The notes under the pieces are model-generated. The model ran no database searches. It was not told the DNA's origin and saw nothing but the letters and a program-made list of their open reading frames with translations. From Billgrantia tianxiuensis (GTDB lineage: Bacteria > Pseudomonadota > Gammaproteobacteria > Pseudomonadales > Halomonadaceae), in the NCBI RefSeq assembly GCF_009834345.1, contig NZ_CP035042.1, positions 2,418,001 to 2,482,000 of the forward strand: DNA of 64,000 nucleotides, given 5' to 3'. Shown here piece after piece: positions 1 through 8,852 of the stretch (its first letter is position 1; each line of letters begins with the position of its first letter). The translations under genes and the position numbers were made by a program.

Positions 1-784
1 CGATCAGTCCGGCGACCACCACGGTGAAATAGAACTGCACGAACATATGGTTGATGTCGACGAAGCTGGTGATCAGCAGGCTGAAGGCGATCGAGACGAT
101 GGAGAAGTTGGTGGCGATCACCGCCGCCTCGCGACGATTGTAATAGCCTTTTTCGTACTGCTGGGTGGTGATCAGCACGCCGACCGTGCCCGAGCCCATC
201 CATGAGGCGGTGGCGTCGATGGCGCTGCGGCCGGGCAGGTTGAAGATGGCTCGGAAGGGCTTGCGCACCAGGCTGCCGATGAACTCCATGAAGCCGAATT
301 CGACCAGGAACGGCAGCAACAGGGCGGCGAAGAAGAAGAAGGTCAGCAGCACCGGGGCCAGGTCGTTGAGCATCACGCCTCCGGTGAACGAGGCGGTGAC
401 GAACTCGGGGCCGAACTGGAAGAAGGTCATCAGGGCGAAGGCGGCCCCCAGGATACGCATGCCGAACCACACCGGTCCGACGTGGAACATGTCGCGCAGC
501 ACGCCTTTCTCGGCCCAGCCCGGGCGGGCCAGCTTGACCCAGCTGGTGGCCAGGACCGAGAGCACCAGCACGACCACGGCGATGGCCGGCAGGGCGCCAG
601 CGAGCAGCGCCTTGAGACCGTCGGCCATTAGCCCCATGCCGATGTTGATGGTGTCGCCGACCTGGAACGGAATCAGGAACAGGCCGACACCGAGCGCGGA
701 GGGAAGCAGGAATTTCAGCAGGCTGCCGCGCTCGAAAGGCGCCTGGGCGGCAGCGTTTCGCTGGGTGGTATCAGTGGAGGACAT
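1..784 (-). CDS. YjiH-family membrane protein (nucleoside-recognition/Gate fold), 3'-truncated by window edge
   Basis: About 261 residues are visible from an ATG at 784, preceded by an AAAGGGA-type ribosome site; the C-terminus lies outside the window. The protein is strongly hydrophobic with several membrane segments and contains the family stretch GSLVRKPFRAIFNLPGRSA followed by a conserved SWMGSGTVGV segment, typical of YjiH-like proteins with the nucleoside-recognition (Gate) domain. Substrates of this family are not established. It lies 103 nt downstream of the ureohydrolase gene on the same strand, the gap being filled by tandem repeats, so co-transcription is likely. A role in moving a guanidino compound or its product is a guess from context only. 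Confidence 0.8.
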   Translation of the reverse strand, partial: MSSTDTTQRNAAAQAPFERGSLLKFLLPSALGVGLFLIPFQVGDTINIGMGLMADGLKALLAGALPAIAVVVLVLSVLATSWVKLARPGWAEKGVLRDMFHVGPVWFGMRILGAAFALMTFFQFGPEFVTASFTGGVMLNDLAPVLLTFFFFAALLLPFLVEFGFMEFIGSLVRKPFRAIFNLPGRSAIDATASWMGSGTVGVLITTQQYEKGYYNRREAAVIATNFSIVSIAFSLLITSFVDINHMFVQFYFTVVVAGLI

Positions 785-830
785 GGGGTTTCCCTTTGGG
801 TTGTCGTTGTAGGATCAGGTGGTGTCGGGT

Positions 831-900
831 CAATCGCGACGCTTGTGTCAGTCGCGGCTCTCTTGTGTCAATCGCGGCTCTCTTGTGTCAGTCGCGACGC
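831..900. repeat. 20-bp tandem repeat, about 3.5 copies, anchored on the speB stop codon
   Basis: Consecutive units begin at 831, 849, 869 and 889 with consensus CARTCGCGGCTCTCTTGTGT (first unit 18 bp, last unit partial). On the minus strand the last unit contains the final Asp codon and TGA stop of the ureohydrolase gene, and every downstream copy repeats the CGCGAY-TGA block. The copies differ at a few positions, so the array is not brand new. Confidence 0.85.
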
Positions 901-1838
901 TTCACGCCGGGCAGGGCGCAGAGCATTTCGTAGAGCAGGGTGGCGCCCATCAGCGCTGTGTTGCCGCTCGGGTCGTAGGGCGGCGAGACCTCGACCAGGT
1001 CGCCGCCGACGATGTTGAGCCCGGCGGTGCCGCGCACGATCTCCAGCCCCTGGGCCGAGGTCAGCCCGCCCATCTCGACGGTGCCGGTGCCGGGAGCCAC
1101 GGAGGGGTCGAGGCCGTCGATATCGAAGGTGACATAGACCGGCGTGTCGCCCATCTGCTCGCGCACTTCCGCCATCAGCGGCTCGAGCGAGCGATACCAG
1201 CACGCTTCGGCGGTGACTACGCGGAAGCCCTGCTGGCGGCACCAGTCGAAGTCCTCGGCGGCGTAGCCGGTGCCGCGCAGGCCGATCTGCACCACCTTGC
1301 CGTGGGCCAGCAGCCCTTCCTCCTGGGCGCGTCGGAATGGCGTGCCGTGGGCGATGGGTTCGCCGAACATGTGCTCGTTGACGTCGGCATGGGCGTCGAT
1401 ATGGATCAGCCCCACCGGACCGTGCCTCTTGGCGATGGCGCGCAGAATCGGCAGGGTGATCACATGGTCGCCGCCCAGCGTCAGCGGTGTGCAGCCATGG
1501 CCGAGCACCTCGTCGTAGAAGGCGCTGATGATGTCCACCGTCTTGGGCAGATGAAAGGTATTGATCGGCACGTCGCCGATGTCGGCCACCTGCAGGCTGT
1601 CGAAGGGCGCGGCGCGGGTGGCCATGTTGTAGGGGCGCAGCATGCGCGACTCGTCGCGGATCTGGCGCGGGCCCAGGCGCGTGCCGGGACGATTTGAGGT
1701 GGCGATGTCCAGCGGTACGCCGATGAAGGCCACGTCGAGACCTGCGGCGGTAGGCTGGGTGGGCAGGCGCATCATGGTGGCGGGTCCGCCGAAGCGCGGC
1801 ATCTCGTTGCCGCCGAGCGGCTGGTTGAAGTCGGGCAT
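888..1838 (-). CDS. speB: Agmatinase-family ureohydrolase (agmatinase or guanidinobutyrase)
   Basis: A 316-residue metal-dependent ureohydrolase that hydrolyses a guanidino group to urea plus an amine. The manganese-site motifs are all present: GGDH at 122-125, DAHAD at 148-152 and DIDGLD at 239-244. The N-terminal QPLGGNEMPRFGG segment recalls Pseudomonas guanidinobutyrase/guanidinopropionase as much as classical agmatinase, so the substrate could be agmatine or 4-guanidinobutyrate. The ATG at 1838 is chosen because AAGGAG lies just upstream; longer in-frame starts would run through the promoter. A sigma-54 promoter and paired activator sites lie upstream, and the divergent gene encodes the matching type of activator. 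A YjiH-family gene follows. Confidence 0.92.
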   Translation of the reverse strand: MPDFNQPLGGNEMPRFGGPATMMRLPTQPTAAGLDVAFIGVPLDIATSNRPGTRLGPRQIRDESRMLRPYNMATRAAPFDSLQVADIGDVPINTFHLPKTVDIISAFYDEVLGHGCTPLTLGGDHVITLPILRAIAKRHGPVGLIHIDAHADVNEHMFGEPIAHGTPFRRAQEEGLLAHGKVVQIGLRGTGYAAEDFDWCRQQGFRVVTAEACWYRSLEPLMAEVREQMGDTPVYVTFDIDGLDPSVAPGTGTVEMGGLTSAQGLEIVRGTAGLNIVGGDLVEVSPPYDPSGNTALMGATLLYEMLCALPGVKRRD

Positions 1839-1890
1839 GGTCGGCTCCTTGCGTAACGTTGGGTCTGTGAACGTCTCTCTCCTGCATATA

Positions 1891-1907
1891 GCAGCTTTCG
1901 TGCCAAC
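1891..1907 (-). promoter_or_regulatory. Sigma-54 (-24/-12) promoter for speB
   Basis: On the minus strand the sequence reads TTGGCACGAAAGCTGCT. It has GG and GC separated by exactly ten bases and matches the TGGCACG-N4-TTGC consensus at all but one core position. It sits about 50 nt upstream of the speB start. The divergent neighbour is a sigma-54 activator, which supports the assignment. Confidence 0.8.
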
Positions 1908-1947
1908 CCCGTGCGGCCCGCCATCATGGGATTTTGCCGCGCCATGC

Positions 1948-1997
1948 GATGCATGATTGAATCGCCATCGCCGTTCATGTGATGCATGATTGAATCG
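1948..1997. promoter_or_regulatory. Two 17-bp direct repeats: likely upstream activator sites
   Basis: The 17-mer GATGCATGATTGAATCG occurs exactly at 1948-1964 and 1981-1997, start to start 33 bp (about three helical turns), so both lie on the same DNA face. The sites are roughly 70-120 bp upstream of the predicted speB transcription start, the usual place for enhancer sites of sigma-54 activators, and immediately upstream of the activator gene itself. Binding by that protein is inferred. Confidence 0.6.
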
Positions 1998-2025
1998 AGA
2001 TTCATATTTGCATCGGTAGGAAGGC

Positions 2026-3440
2026 ATGAGCGACATCGACCGGGAAGTGATCAGGACCATCGTCGAAACGGCCAACGACCATTTCTTCATCGTCGACGGT
2101 GAGGGGCTGGTATTGGACGTCAGCCCAGGAGCGGCGGCGGTCTACGGCATGGCGCGGGAGCGCCTTATTGGCAGTACCGTGCAGCGGCTCGAGGCGGAGG
2201 GGGTGCTCAAGCCCTCCATCAGCCTGGAGGTGATTCGCAGCGGCAAGCCGGCGCAATTGATGCAGGTGACCGGTACGGGTAGGCGGGTCATTGCCGAGGC
2301 CCATCCGGTGTACGTCGAGGGCAAACTTGCACGTATCGTCAGCCGCTCCCGCGACCTCACCGACCTGCAACTGCTGCAGGACGAATACGCACTGCTGCAA
2401 AAGCGCTTCAGTGAGCACCTCAAGCGCAGCCAGGGCGGCGGCAATGCCGAGGATGGCCAGCTCGAGGCGGCGCTGGACGAACTCCAGGTGCGCAGCGGCG
2501 TGATGCGGGAGCTGGCCCTGCTGCTCAAGCGCGTGGCGCCGTCGGATGCCACGGTATTGATGCTTGGCGAGTCGGGTGTGGGCAAGACCGCCTTCGCCCG
2601 CCAGCTGCATCGCTGGAGCCGGCGTCACGCAGGTCCGTTCGTCGAGGTCAACTGCGGGGCGATACCGGAGAACCTGTTCGAGTCGGAGATGTTCGGCTAC
2701 CAGCCGGGCGCCTTCAGCGGGGCGGCGCGACAGGGCAAGGCCGGGCTGCTGGAACAGGCGGAGGGCGGTACGCTGTTTCTCGACGAGATCGGCGAGCTGC
2801 CGCTGCCGATGCAGACCAAACTGCTCAAGGTGATCCAGGACGGCAGCGTGACCCGGCTGGGCGACACTCGCCCGCGGCGGGTCGACTTCCGCCTGGTGGT
2901 GGCCACCAACCAGGACCTGGCCAGGCGCGTGGAGAGCGGCGCCTTTCGCCTCGACCTCTACTATCGGCTGAACGTCATTCCGGTGACCCTGCCGCCCCTG
3001 CGCGAGCGTCGCGAGGACATTCCGGCCCTGGTCGAGGCGTGCCTGGAGCGGCTCAACCAGCGCTATGGCCAGCGCAAGCTGTTGCATGGCAGCACCTGGT
3101 CCGAGCTGATGGGCGGCGATTGGCCAGGCAACGTGCGCCAACTCGAGAACTGGCTGGAGCGCGCCTGGCTGTCGAGTCCGGGCGACCTGATTCACTCACC
3201 GACCCGCGCCGAGACGGCGGCTCCGGTGGCGGTCTCGTCGCTCGATCAGGCCACGGCGGCTGTTCCGACAATGACTCAGGGCGAAGGCCTGAACGATTAT
3301 CTGGCCCGTGCCGAACGCAGCGTGCTGGAGGAGATGTGCCGTACGCTAGCGAGCACCTATGCCATTGCCGAGCGGCTGGGGTCAGCCAGCCCAGCGTGGT
3401 GCGCAAGTTGAAGCGGCACGGCCTCAGGATCGAACGCTAG
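2026..3440 (+). CDS. PAS-domain sigma-54-dependent transcriptional activator (apparent frameshift near 3380)
   Basis: A RocR/NtrC-type enhancer-binding protein, 471 residues once one base is restored. It has a PAS sensor at about 8-110, a short linker, then an AAA+ domain with Walker A GESGVGKT (181-188), the sigma-54 contact loop GAFSGA (228-233) and Walker B TLFLDE (249-254). As read, the frame breaks at the GGGG run 3378-3381 and stops at 3411. Adding one G restores a Fis-type helix-turn-helix ([19 protein letters not shown]) ending at TAG 3438-3440. The ATG at 2026 follows GGAAGG. It probably senses arginine- or polyamine-type metabolites through PAS and drives the divergent speB promoter; the ligand is unknown. 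Confidence 0.88.
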
Positions 3441-3583
3441 GCTTTATCCGAAAAGTGCCTGCGCTCGGCCATACGGCGTTAAAAATCGGCTCAAAGTACT
3501 CATTTACAACCTGTAAACTCCGTCTTTTCACCGATTTTTGCCTTGTCTGACCATCGCTCGTCGACTTTTCAGACAAAGCCTAG
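3437..3583. repeat. 147-bp interrupted palindrome between convergent genes
   Basis: The region is a near-symmetrical inverted repeat centred on TTTACAACCTGTAAA (3503-3517). Matching arms include CTAGGCTTTATCCGAAAAGT on the left against the complement of ACTTTTCAGACAAAGCCTAG on the right, and an inner AAAAATCGG/CCGATTTTT pair. The TAG of the sigma-54 activator (3438-3440) and the stop of the facing aminotransferase (3580-3582) are exact mirror positions. It would form a long cruciform or RNA hairpin and could act as a bidirectional terminator; it resembles a dispersed palindromic element rather than a simple terminator. Confidence 0.8.
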
Positions 3584-4694
3584 TCGGCCCCGTTCGTGGT
3601 GATGGCACGCTCGAGGATCTCGAAGCGACCGGGCACCAGGGCATCCTCCACGGCGGTGATACGCAGCACGTGGCCGAGATCCGGATGCGCGGGCGGGCGA
3701 TGAGACGGCCGGCTTCGAGCAGCTCCTGATTGAGTCGCCCCGCCAGCTCCGCGCTGGGCAGGCGGATGGCGATGAAGTTGGTCGCACTGGGCAGAACGTC
3801 GGCACCCAGGTCGCGAAAATGCCGGGCAAGGCGTTCGCGGCGCTGCTTGACGTCACGAATGTGCGCTTCCACCTCACTGTGGTGATCGAGCACGGTTTCG
3901 GCGACGGCCAGCGTCAGGGCGGATACGGCGTAGTGGATGCGCACCTTCATCATCATGGCCAGGGTTTCCGGCTCGGCAATGGCGTAGCCGATGCGCATCC
4001 CGGCCAGCCCATGGGCCTTGGACAGCGTGCGCAGCCGGATCACCCCGGGCAGCACCTCGCGACTGAACGGCGAGTCGGCGTCGTCGCGAAAGTCGTGGTA
4101 GGCCTCGTCGAGCAGCAGCCAGCAGTCATCGGGAAGTTCGGCACGCAGCCGGCGGATCTCCTCGTCGCTGTGAAGATGTCCGCTGGGGTTGTCGGGGTTG
4201 GCGACGTAGACCAGCCGGGCCCGGTGCTCGTGGGCGCTGGCCAGCAGCGCCTCGAGGTCGGGCGAGAGCAGGCCCGGCGCTTCCCGATAGGGCCGCTCGA
4301 CGAGGCGGCAGCCCTGGCCACGGGCGAAGTAACCGAAGGTGGGATAGGTGCCGCTGGCGCTCACCACCGTACAACCGGGCATGGCCACGGTGCGCAGCGC
4401 CAGGGCGATCAGGCTGTCGGCGCCGGCGTCCACCAGGGTGGTCTCCAGCGGCAGGCCATAAAGGGACGCAAGCCGCTGGCGTACCCCGAGCGCTTCCGAA
4501 TCGCCGTAGCAGTAGACGTGCTCCACCATGGCGTCGCCGAAGCGCTCCCGCAGTGCCCGGTGGGGCATGTCGAGCCCTTCGTTGGAGCCCAGACGATGGG
4601 GGATCTCCCGGCCGATACGCCGTTCCAGCACCTTGATGCCGGGAAAGGGGTTGCTGGGTCCGGGGCCGGTCAAGTGGTCGGGGAAACGGGGCAT
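3580..4694 (-). CDS. PLP-dependent class I/II aminotransferase, HisC-like (apparent frameshift near 3692)
   Basis: A fold-type I aminotransferase related to histidinol-phosphate aminotransferases, 371 residues after repair. Visible features are the substrate/cofactor loop VANPDNPSGH, the Asp-containing LLLDEAYHDF, and the PLP lysine in TLSKAHGLAGMRIGYA. As read, the frame is lost at the GGG run 3691-3693; one extra base restores a normal C-terminus (AHPDLGHVLRIT...) ending at the stop 3580-3582 inside the palindrome. The ATG at 4694 is preferred over an upstream TTG because TTGGAG lies about eight bases before it. It is the last gene of a seven-gene operon with an importer and a flavin 2-hydroxyacid dehydrogenase, so it may aminate a 2-oxo acid; histidine synthesis is unlikely here. 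Confidence 0.85.
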
Positions 4695-4752
4695 GGAAGA
4701 CTCCAATACTCAAGAAGCAATGTAAGGGATCGTCGCAGCAGGCTGCCATTCG

Positions 4753-4797
4753 CTCAAGGCTGCTTATTGGCTCAAGGCTGTCGCAGACTCAAGGCGG
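4753..4797. repeat. Short 17-18-bp tandem repeat overlapping the EamA stop codon
   Basis: The block CTCAAGGCTG recurs at 4753-4762 and 4771-4780, and as CTCAAGGCGG at 4788-4797. On the minus strand each copy reads CCTTGAG; the first contains the stop codon of the EamA gene, and two further copies follow it at 17-18-bp spacing. Confidence 0.65.
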
Positions 4798-5715
4798 TGG
4801 CTTGCGCTGGGTCATGACGATGGCCACGGCCGAAAGGATCAGTGCGAGAGCCAGCAGCAACCTGAACGTGAGCGGCTCGTCCAGCAGCACCACGGCACTG
4901 GAAACGCCAACCACCGGAATGATCAACGTGCTGATGGTGGACTGGCCGATGGTGAGGCGATTGACGTTGCGAAACCACAGCATCTGCGCCAGGCAGATGG
5001 CAAAGACCAGATGATAACCCAGGCCGATCCAGGTCGAGTCCTGCCAGTTGGCGGGTGCACTCGGCGATTCGAGCAGGGCGGCCAGCACGATCATCGGCAG
5101 GGCGCAGAGCGCGAACTGCCAGCCCGTGATCACCACGGGATGGCCCTGCCAGCCACCGCGGCGCTTGGTCAGCACGGTACCCAACGCCCAGGAGAGCGCG
5201 GCACCGAGCACGAACGCAGGGCCGGCGAGACCTTCGACACCGGCCCGCCAGGCGGCCGGGCCGAGCAGTACCAGCAGGCCCGCCTGCCCCAGGCCAAGGC
5301 CGAGCCACTGGCGCGCCGTCACCCGTTCGCCGAGCAGCCCGATGGCCAGCAGCAGCGCCCAGCAGGGCATGGTGAAGGCGACGATGGCGGCCTGGGACGT
5401 CGGCATGTGCAGTTGGCCGAACGCCGTGCCCAGGTTGAAGCCAAGGATGGTGAACAATCCGCTCACGGCCAGCCATAGGCGTTCCTCCGGCACGATGGTG
5501 AGCGGCCAGCGCTTCAGCCACGCCCACCCCAGCAGCATCAGCGCACCGGCGCTGAAGCCGATCGCGCGCAGGCTGAAGGGCGGGATGTCCATCAGGCTGA
5601 AGCGCACCGCCGGCCAATTGCCACCCCAGAACAGCCCGATCGCCGCAATCAACAGCAGCGTGGTGAGATCGCGACGCGGCAGCGTCGAGGCGGAGGAGGG
5701 AGCCTGGGTCCGCAT
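4789..5715 (-). CDS. EamA/DMT-family transporter
   Basis: A 308-residue drug/metabolite-family permease with about ten hydrophobic segments arranged as two EamA repeats; family motifs include GLFWGGNWPAVRFSL near residue 30 and the second-repeat segment STISTLIIPVVGVSSAVVLLDEPLT. Such proteins commonly export amino acids or other small metabolites across the inner membrane. It starts 7 nt after the flavin dehydrogenase stop, indicating tight co-transcription, and is followed by the aminotransferase. Export of the amino acid made by this operon is a plausible but unproven role. Its stop codon lies within a short tandem repeat. Confidence 0.87.
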   Translation of the reverse strand: MRTQAPSSASTLPRRDLTTLLLIAAIGLFWGGNWPAVRFSLMDIPPFSLRAIGFSAGALMLLGWAWLKRWPLTIVPEERLWLAVSGLFTILGFNLGTAFGQLHMPTSQAAIVAFTMPCWALLLAIGLLGERVTARQWLGLGLGQAGLLVLLGPAAWRAGVEGLAGPAFVLGAALSWALGTVLTKRRGGWQGHPVVITGWQFALCALPMIVLAALLESPSAPANWQDSTWIGLGYHLVFAICLAQMLWFRNVNRLTIGQSTISTLIIPVVGVSSAVVLLDEPLTFRLLLALALILSAVAIVMTQRKPPP

Positions 5716-5722
5716 GCGGGGG

Positions 5723-7113
5723 TCACTCCTCCAGGGCCAGTACCTTGTCGCGGTTGAGCAGGTTCAGCGGATCCAGCGCACGCTTGAGGGTACGCATCAG
5801 GGCGACCTCCTCGGGCGTGCGCGACAGCGCCAGGTAGTCGCGCTTCTCCAGGCCGATGCCGTGCTCGGCGGAAACCGAACCGCCCAGTTCGGCCAGTGGC
5901 TCGTAGACGATGCGCTCCACGTCACGGCGGGTCTCCGGCTTGTCGTCGCCGACGCTGGCCGAGACATGCAGGTTGCCATCGCCCAGGTGACCGAACACCA
6001 CGACGCGCCCCTGCGGCCAGCGCTGCTGCACGGCCCGCTCGAGTTCCGCGGCATAGCCTGGCATGTCCGGGATGGGCAGGCTGACGTCGAAGGTGAACAG
6101 GGGAGCCAGATGCTGGATCAGCCCCTCGATGTCCTCTCGTATATTCCAGATGCCCTGGCGCTGGGTGTCGGACTGAGCCAGCACCGCATCCTCGATCAGG
6201 CCGGCCTCGAGAGCCGACTCCAGGGCGGCGCTGAGCTGCGCCGTATTGACCGCGTCGTCGTTGCCCAGCGACTCCACGATGGCGTAGTAGGGCCAGCGGG
6301 GCGGCAAGGGAGGCGTGTTGCGTCCGCTCTCCTCGGTGAGCAGGGCATAGTGGTTGCGCCACATGACCTCGAAGGTGCCAAGGCTGCCGCCGAGTTCACG
6401 CCCCAGATGGGCCAGCAGCCCGGCTACCCCGTCGAAGTCGGGGCAGGCCACCAGGGCAGTACGCTCGCTGGCCATCCTGGGGTGCAGGCGGAGCACGGCA
6501 CGAGTGACGATACCCAGCGTGCCTTCGCTGCCGATGAACAGCTGCTTGAGATCGTAGCCGGCGTTGTTCTTGAGCATGCGGTTCATCGAGCTGACCACGG
6601 TGCCGTCGGCGAGTACTGCTTCGAGGCCGAGAACCTGCTGGCGCATCATGCCGTAGCGAATCACCCTCACGCCGCCAGCGTTGGTGGCGATGTTACCGCC
6701 GATGGTACAGGAGCCCCGTGCGCCGAGATCGAGCGCGAACTGCAGGCCATGCTCGGCGGCGGCGTCCTGCACCCGTTGCAGGGCGTGCCGGCCAGCACGG
6801 TCATGGTGCCGCCGACCGGGTCGATCGACTCGATGGCGTTCATTCGCTCGAGCGAAATCACCAGCTCGTCGGGTGCCGCCTCGCCACCATGGACCAGGCC
6901 GGTGAGCCCGCCGTGGGTCACTACGGGTTGACGGGCGGCATGGCACAGGCGCATCACCTCGGCGAGCTCGGCAGTGGTGCCGGGGCGTATGATGGCGCCA
7001 GCACGGCAGCTCGCGCCGCTCATCCAGTCGACCTGGCGCTGGGCCACGTCGTTACCCGTGAGTACGTTGCCTGGACCGACGATGGCGGCGATATCCTTCA
7101 GCAGTGCTTGCAT
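5723..7113 (-). CDS. FAD-binding D-2-hydroxyacid dehydrogenase / glycolate-oxidase (GlcD/Dld-type) (apparent frameshift near 6782)
   Basis: A two-domain flavoprotein of the FAD_binding_4 plus FAD-oxidase C family, 463 residues after repair. The FAD-binding region carries PVVTHGGLTGL and the GGNIATNAGG pyrophosphate loop; the C-terminal half has the family motif FGHLGDGNLHVS and the SAEHGIGLEKRDYL segment. Members oxidise D-2-hydroxy acids (lactate, glycolate, 2-hydroxyglutarate) to 2-oxo acids. The frame is broken at the GGG run 6781-6783 and mends with one added base. The ATG at 7113 follows AAGGA; earlier in-frame starts would begin inside the upstream repeat array. Its place between an importer and an aminotransferase suggests an oxidation-transamination route for an imported hydroxy acid or its conjugate. 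Confidence 0.88.
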
Positions 7114-7132
7114 TCGGTATCCTTTGCTTTCC

Positions 7133-7220
7133 TTGTTCTTCGAGCTTGTTCTTCGAGCTTGTTCTTCGAGCTTGTTCTTCGAGCTTGGGCCTTCGAGCTT
7201 GGGCCTTCGAGCCTGGACTT
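7133..7220. repeat. 13-14-bp tandem repeat array (about six copies) after the ABC ATPase stop
   Basis: Units CGAGCTTGTTCTT at 7141, 7154 and 7167, CGAGCTTGGGCCTT at 7180 and 7194, and the diverged CGAGCCTGGACTT at 7208-7220, with a partial unit at 7133. On the minus strand the diverged unit begins with the TGA of the ATPase gene, and the array fills most of the 106-nt gap before the flavin dehydrogenase gene. Confidence 0.9.
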
Positions 7221-8842
7221 CAGGCCATGGCCGCTTCGTGCGCACGGCCGGGAATGGCTTCGAGTAGCTGCTTCGTATAGGCCTCTCGCGGGCTGAGGAA
7301 GACTTCCTGGGCCGTGCCCTGCTCGACGATGCGACCCTGCTGCATGACGATGATGGTGTCGCAGATCTGGGCCGCGACGCGTAGGTCGTGGGTAATAAAC
7401 AGCAGAGAGAGCGACAGTTTCTGCTTGAGCTCCTCGAGCAGTTCGAGCACCTGGGCCTGGATCGATACGTCGAGTGCGGACACCGCCTCGTCGGCCACGA
7501 TCAGTTCCGGATTCAGCGCCAGGGCGCGGGCGATGCCGATTCGCTGACGCTGGCCGCCGGAGAATTCGTGCGGAAAGCGATCCACGGCCACGGCGCCGAG
7601 CCCTACCAGCTCCAGCAGTTCCTCCGCCTGGCGCATGGCCTTGTCGCGTGGCACGCCGTTGGCCATGGGACCCTGGGCAATGGCATAGCCGACCCGGTGG
7701 CGCGGATTGAGCGAGGCGTAGGGGTCCTGGAAGATCATCTGCACGCGATGCCGCTCGCGGCGCAGTGCGTCTCCGCGAAGTGAGGAGAAGTCGGTACCCG
7801 CCAGCGCGAGTGTACCGCTGTCGGGCCGCTCGAGACGCACCACGCAGCGTCCCAGGGTCGACTTGCCCGAGCCGGACTCGCCGACGATGCCCACTGTCTC
7901 GCCGGGGGCCAGGGTGAAGGAGACGTCGTCCAGCGCGCGTACCTCGCGCGCCGGCTTGAACAGGCCGCCACGGGAGCGGAAGATCTTGTTCAGGTTGCGC
8001 ACTTCCAGCAGCGGCGCGGGGCGTTCGCCGCCTCTCGCTTCGGGTATCACGTTGCTGGGGATCGCCTCGAGCAGGGCCCGGGTATATTCGTGGCGCGGAT
8101 TGTCGAGTACCTCGTCGGCCATGCCGAGTTCGACGATCTGGCCGTAGCGCATCACGCACACACGGGTAGCGACCTCCGCCACGACGCCGAAGTCGTGGGT
8201 GATGAACATCACCGCCATGCCGCGGCGCTTCTGCAGGTCGCGGATCAGCTCGAGGATTTGTGCCTGAGTGGTGACGTCGAGTGCCGTGGTGGGCTCGTCG
8301 GCGATCAGCAGCTCCGGCTCCAGTGCCAGCGCCATGGCGATCATCACCCGCTGGCGCTGGCCGCCGGAAAGTTGGAAGGGATAGGCGCGAATGGCCCTGT
8401 CGGGCTGGGGAATGCCGACCTCCTCGAGCAGTGCCAGTGCCCTGGCCTGACGCTCGCGGCTCGTGTACTTGCCGTGGGCCTCGAAGACCTCGGCGATCTG
8501 GGCACCAACACGCATCAATGGATTGAGTGCGGTCATCGGCTCCTGAAAGATCATGCCGATGCGCAGGCCACGTAGCTTGCGGTGCTGCTTCTCGCTGAGG
8601 GCGAGCAGGTCCTGGCCGTCGAACAGCACTTCGCCGGCGGTGGGGCGGACCCCCTTGGGCAGTAGGCCCATCACGGCATTGGCGGCCATCGACTTGCCGG
8701 AACCGGATTCGCCCACCACGCACATGATCTCGCCACGCGCCACGTCGTAGCTGACGTCCTCCACCGCGTAGTCGCGATCCGCTCCCTTGGGCAGGGCCAG
8801 GGTCAAGCCACGGATGCTCAGTACCGGGGTATTGTCGTTCAT
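7220..8842 (-). CDS. Peptide/nickel-type ABC transporter ATP-binding protein (two fused ATPase domains, DppD-DppF type)
   Basis: A 540-residue protein with two complete ABC cassettes, like GsiA or YejF. Domain 1 (about 5-260) has Walker A GESGSGKS and signature LSGGQRQRV; domain 2 (about 285-530) has a second GESGSGKS and FSGGQRQRI, each followed by a Walker B aspartate-glutamate pair (LLIADEP, LIVADEA). It energises import through the two permeases encoded immediately upstream, with a 10-nt gap. The ATG at 8842 follows a GAGGGAC ribosome site. Substrate class is inferred from the family and could be a peptide, opine or similar conjugate. Confidence 0.93.
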   Translation of the reverse strand: MNDNTPVLSIRGLTLALPKGADRDYAVEDVSYDVARGEIMCVVGESGSGKSMAANAVMGLLPKGVRPTAGEVLFDGQDLLALSEKQHRKLRGLRIGMIFQEPMTALNPLMRVGAQIAEVFEAHGKYTSRERQARALALLEEVGIPQPDRAIRAYPFQLSGGQRQRVMIAMALALEPELLIADEPTTALDVTTQAQILELIRDLQKRRGMAVMFITHDFGVVAEVATRVCVMRYGQIVELGMADEVLDNPRHEYTRALLEAIPSNVIPEARGGERPAPLLEVRNLNKIFRSRGGLFKPAREVRALDDVSFTLAPGETVGIVGESGSGKSTLGRCVVRLERPDSGTLALAGTDFSSLRGDALRRERHRVQMIFQDPYASLNPRHRVGYAIAQGPMANGVPRDKAMRQAEELLELVGLGAVAVDRFPHEFSGGQRQRIGIARALALNPELIVADEAVSALDVSIQAQVLELLEELKQKLSLSLLFITHDLRVAAQICDTIIVMQQGRIVEQGTAQEVFLSPREAYTKQLLEAIPGRAHEAAMA

Positions 8843-8852
8843 GGTCCCTCTC

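Noticed and set aside
831..900. Tandem repeats here and at 7133-7220 considered as a CRISPR array
   Set aside because: Units are directly adjacent at 13-20 bp with no unique spacers and no cas genes nearby.
2002..3195. Open frame antisense to the sigma-54 activator
   Set aside because: The plus strand has clear PAS and AAA+ motifs; the antisense product has no recognisable domain.
3437..3583. Insertion sequence remnant
   Set aside because: No transposase fragment or target duplication is visible; only a palindrome is present.
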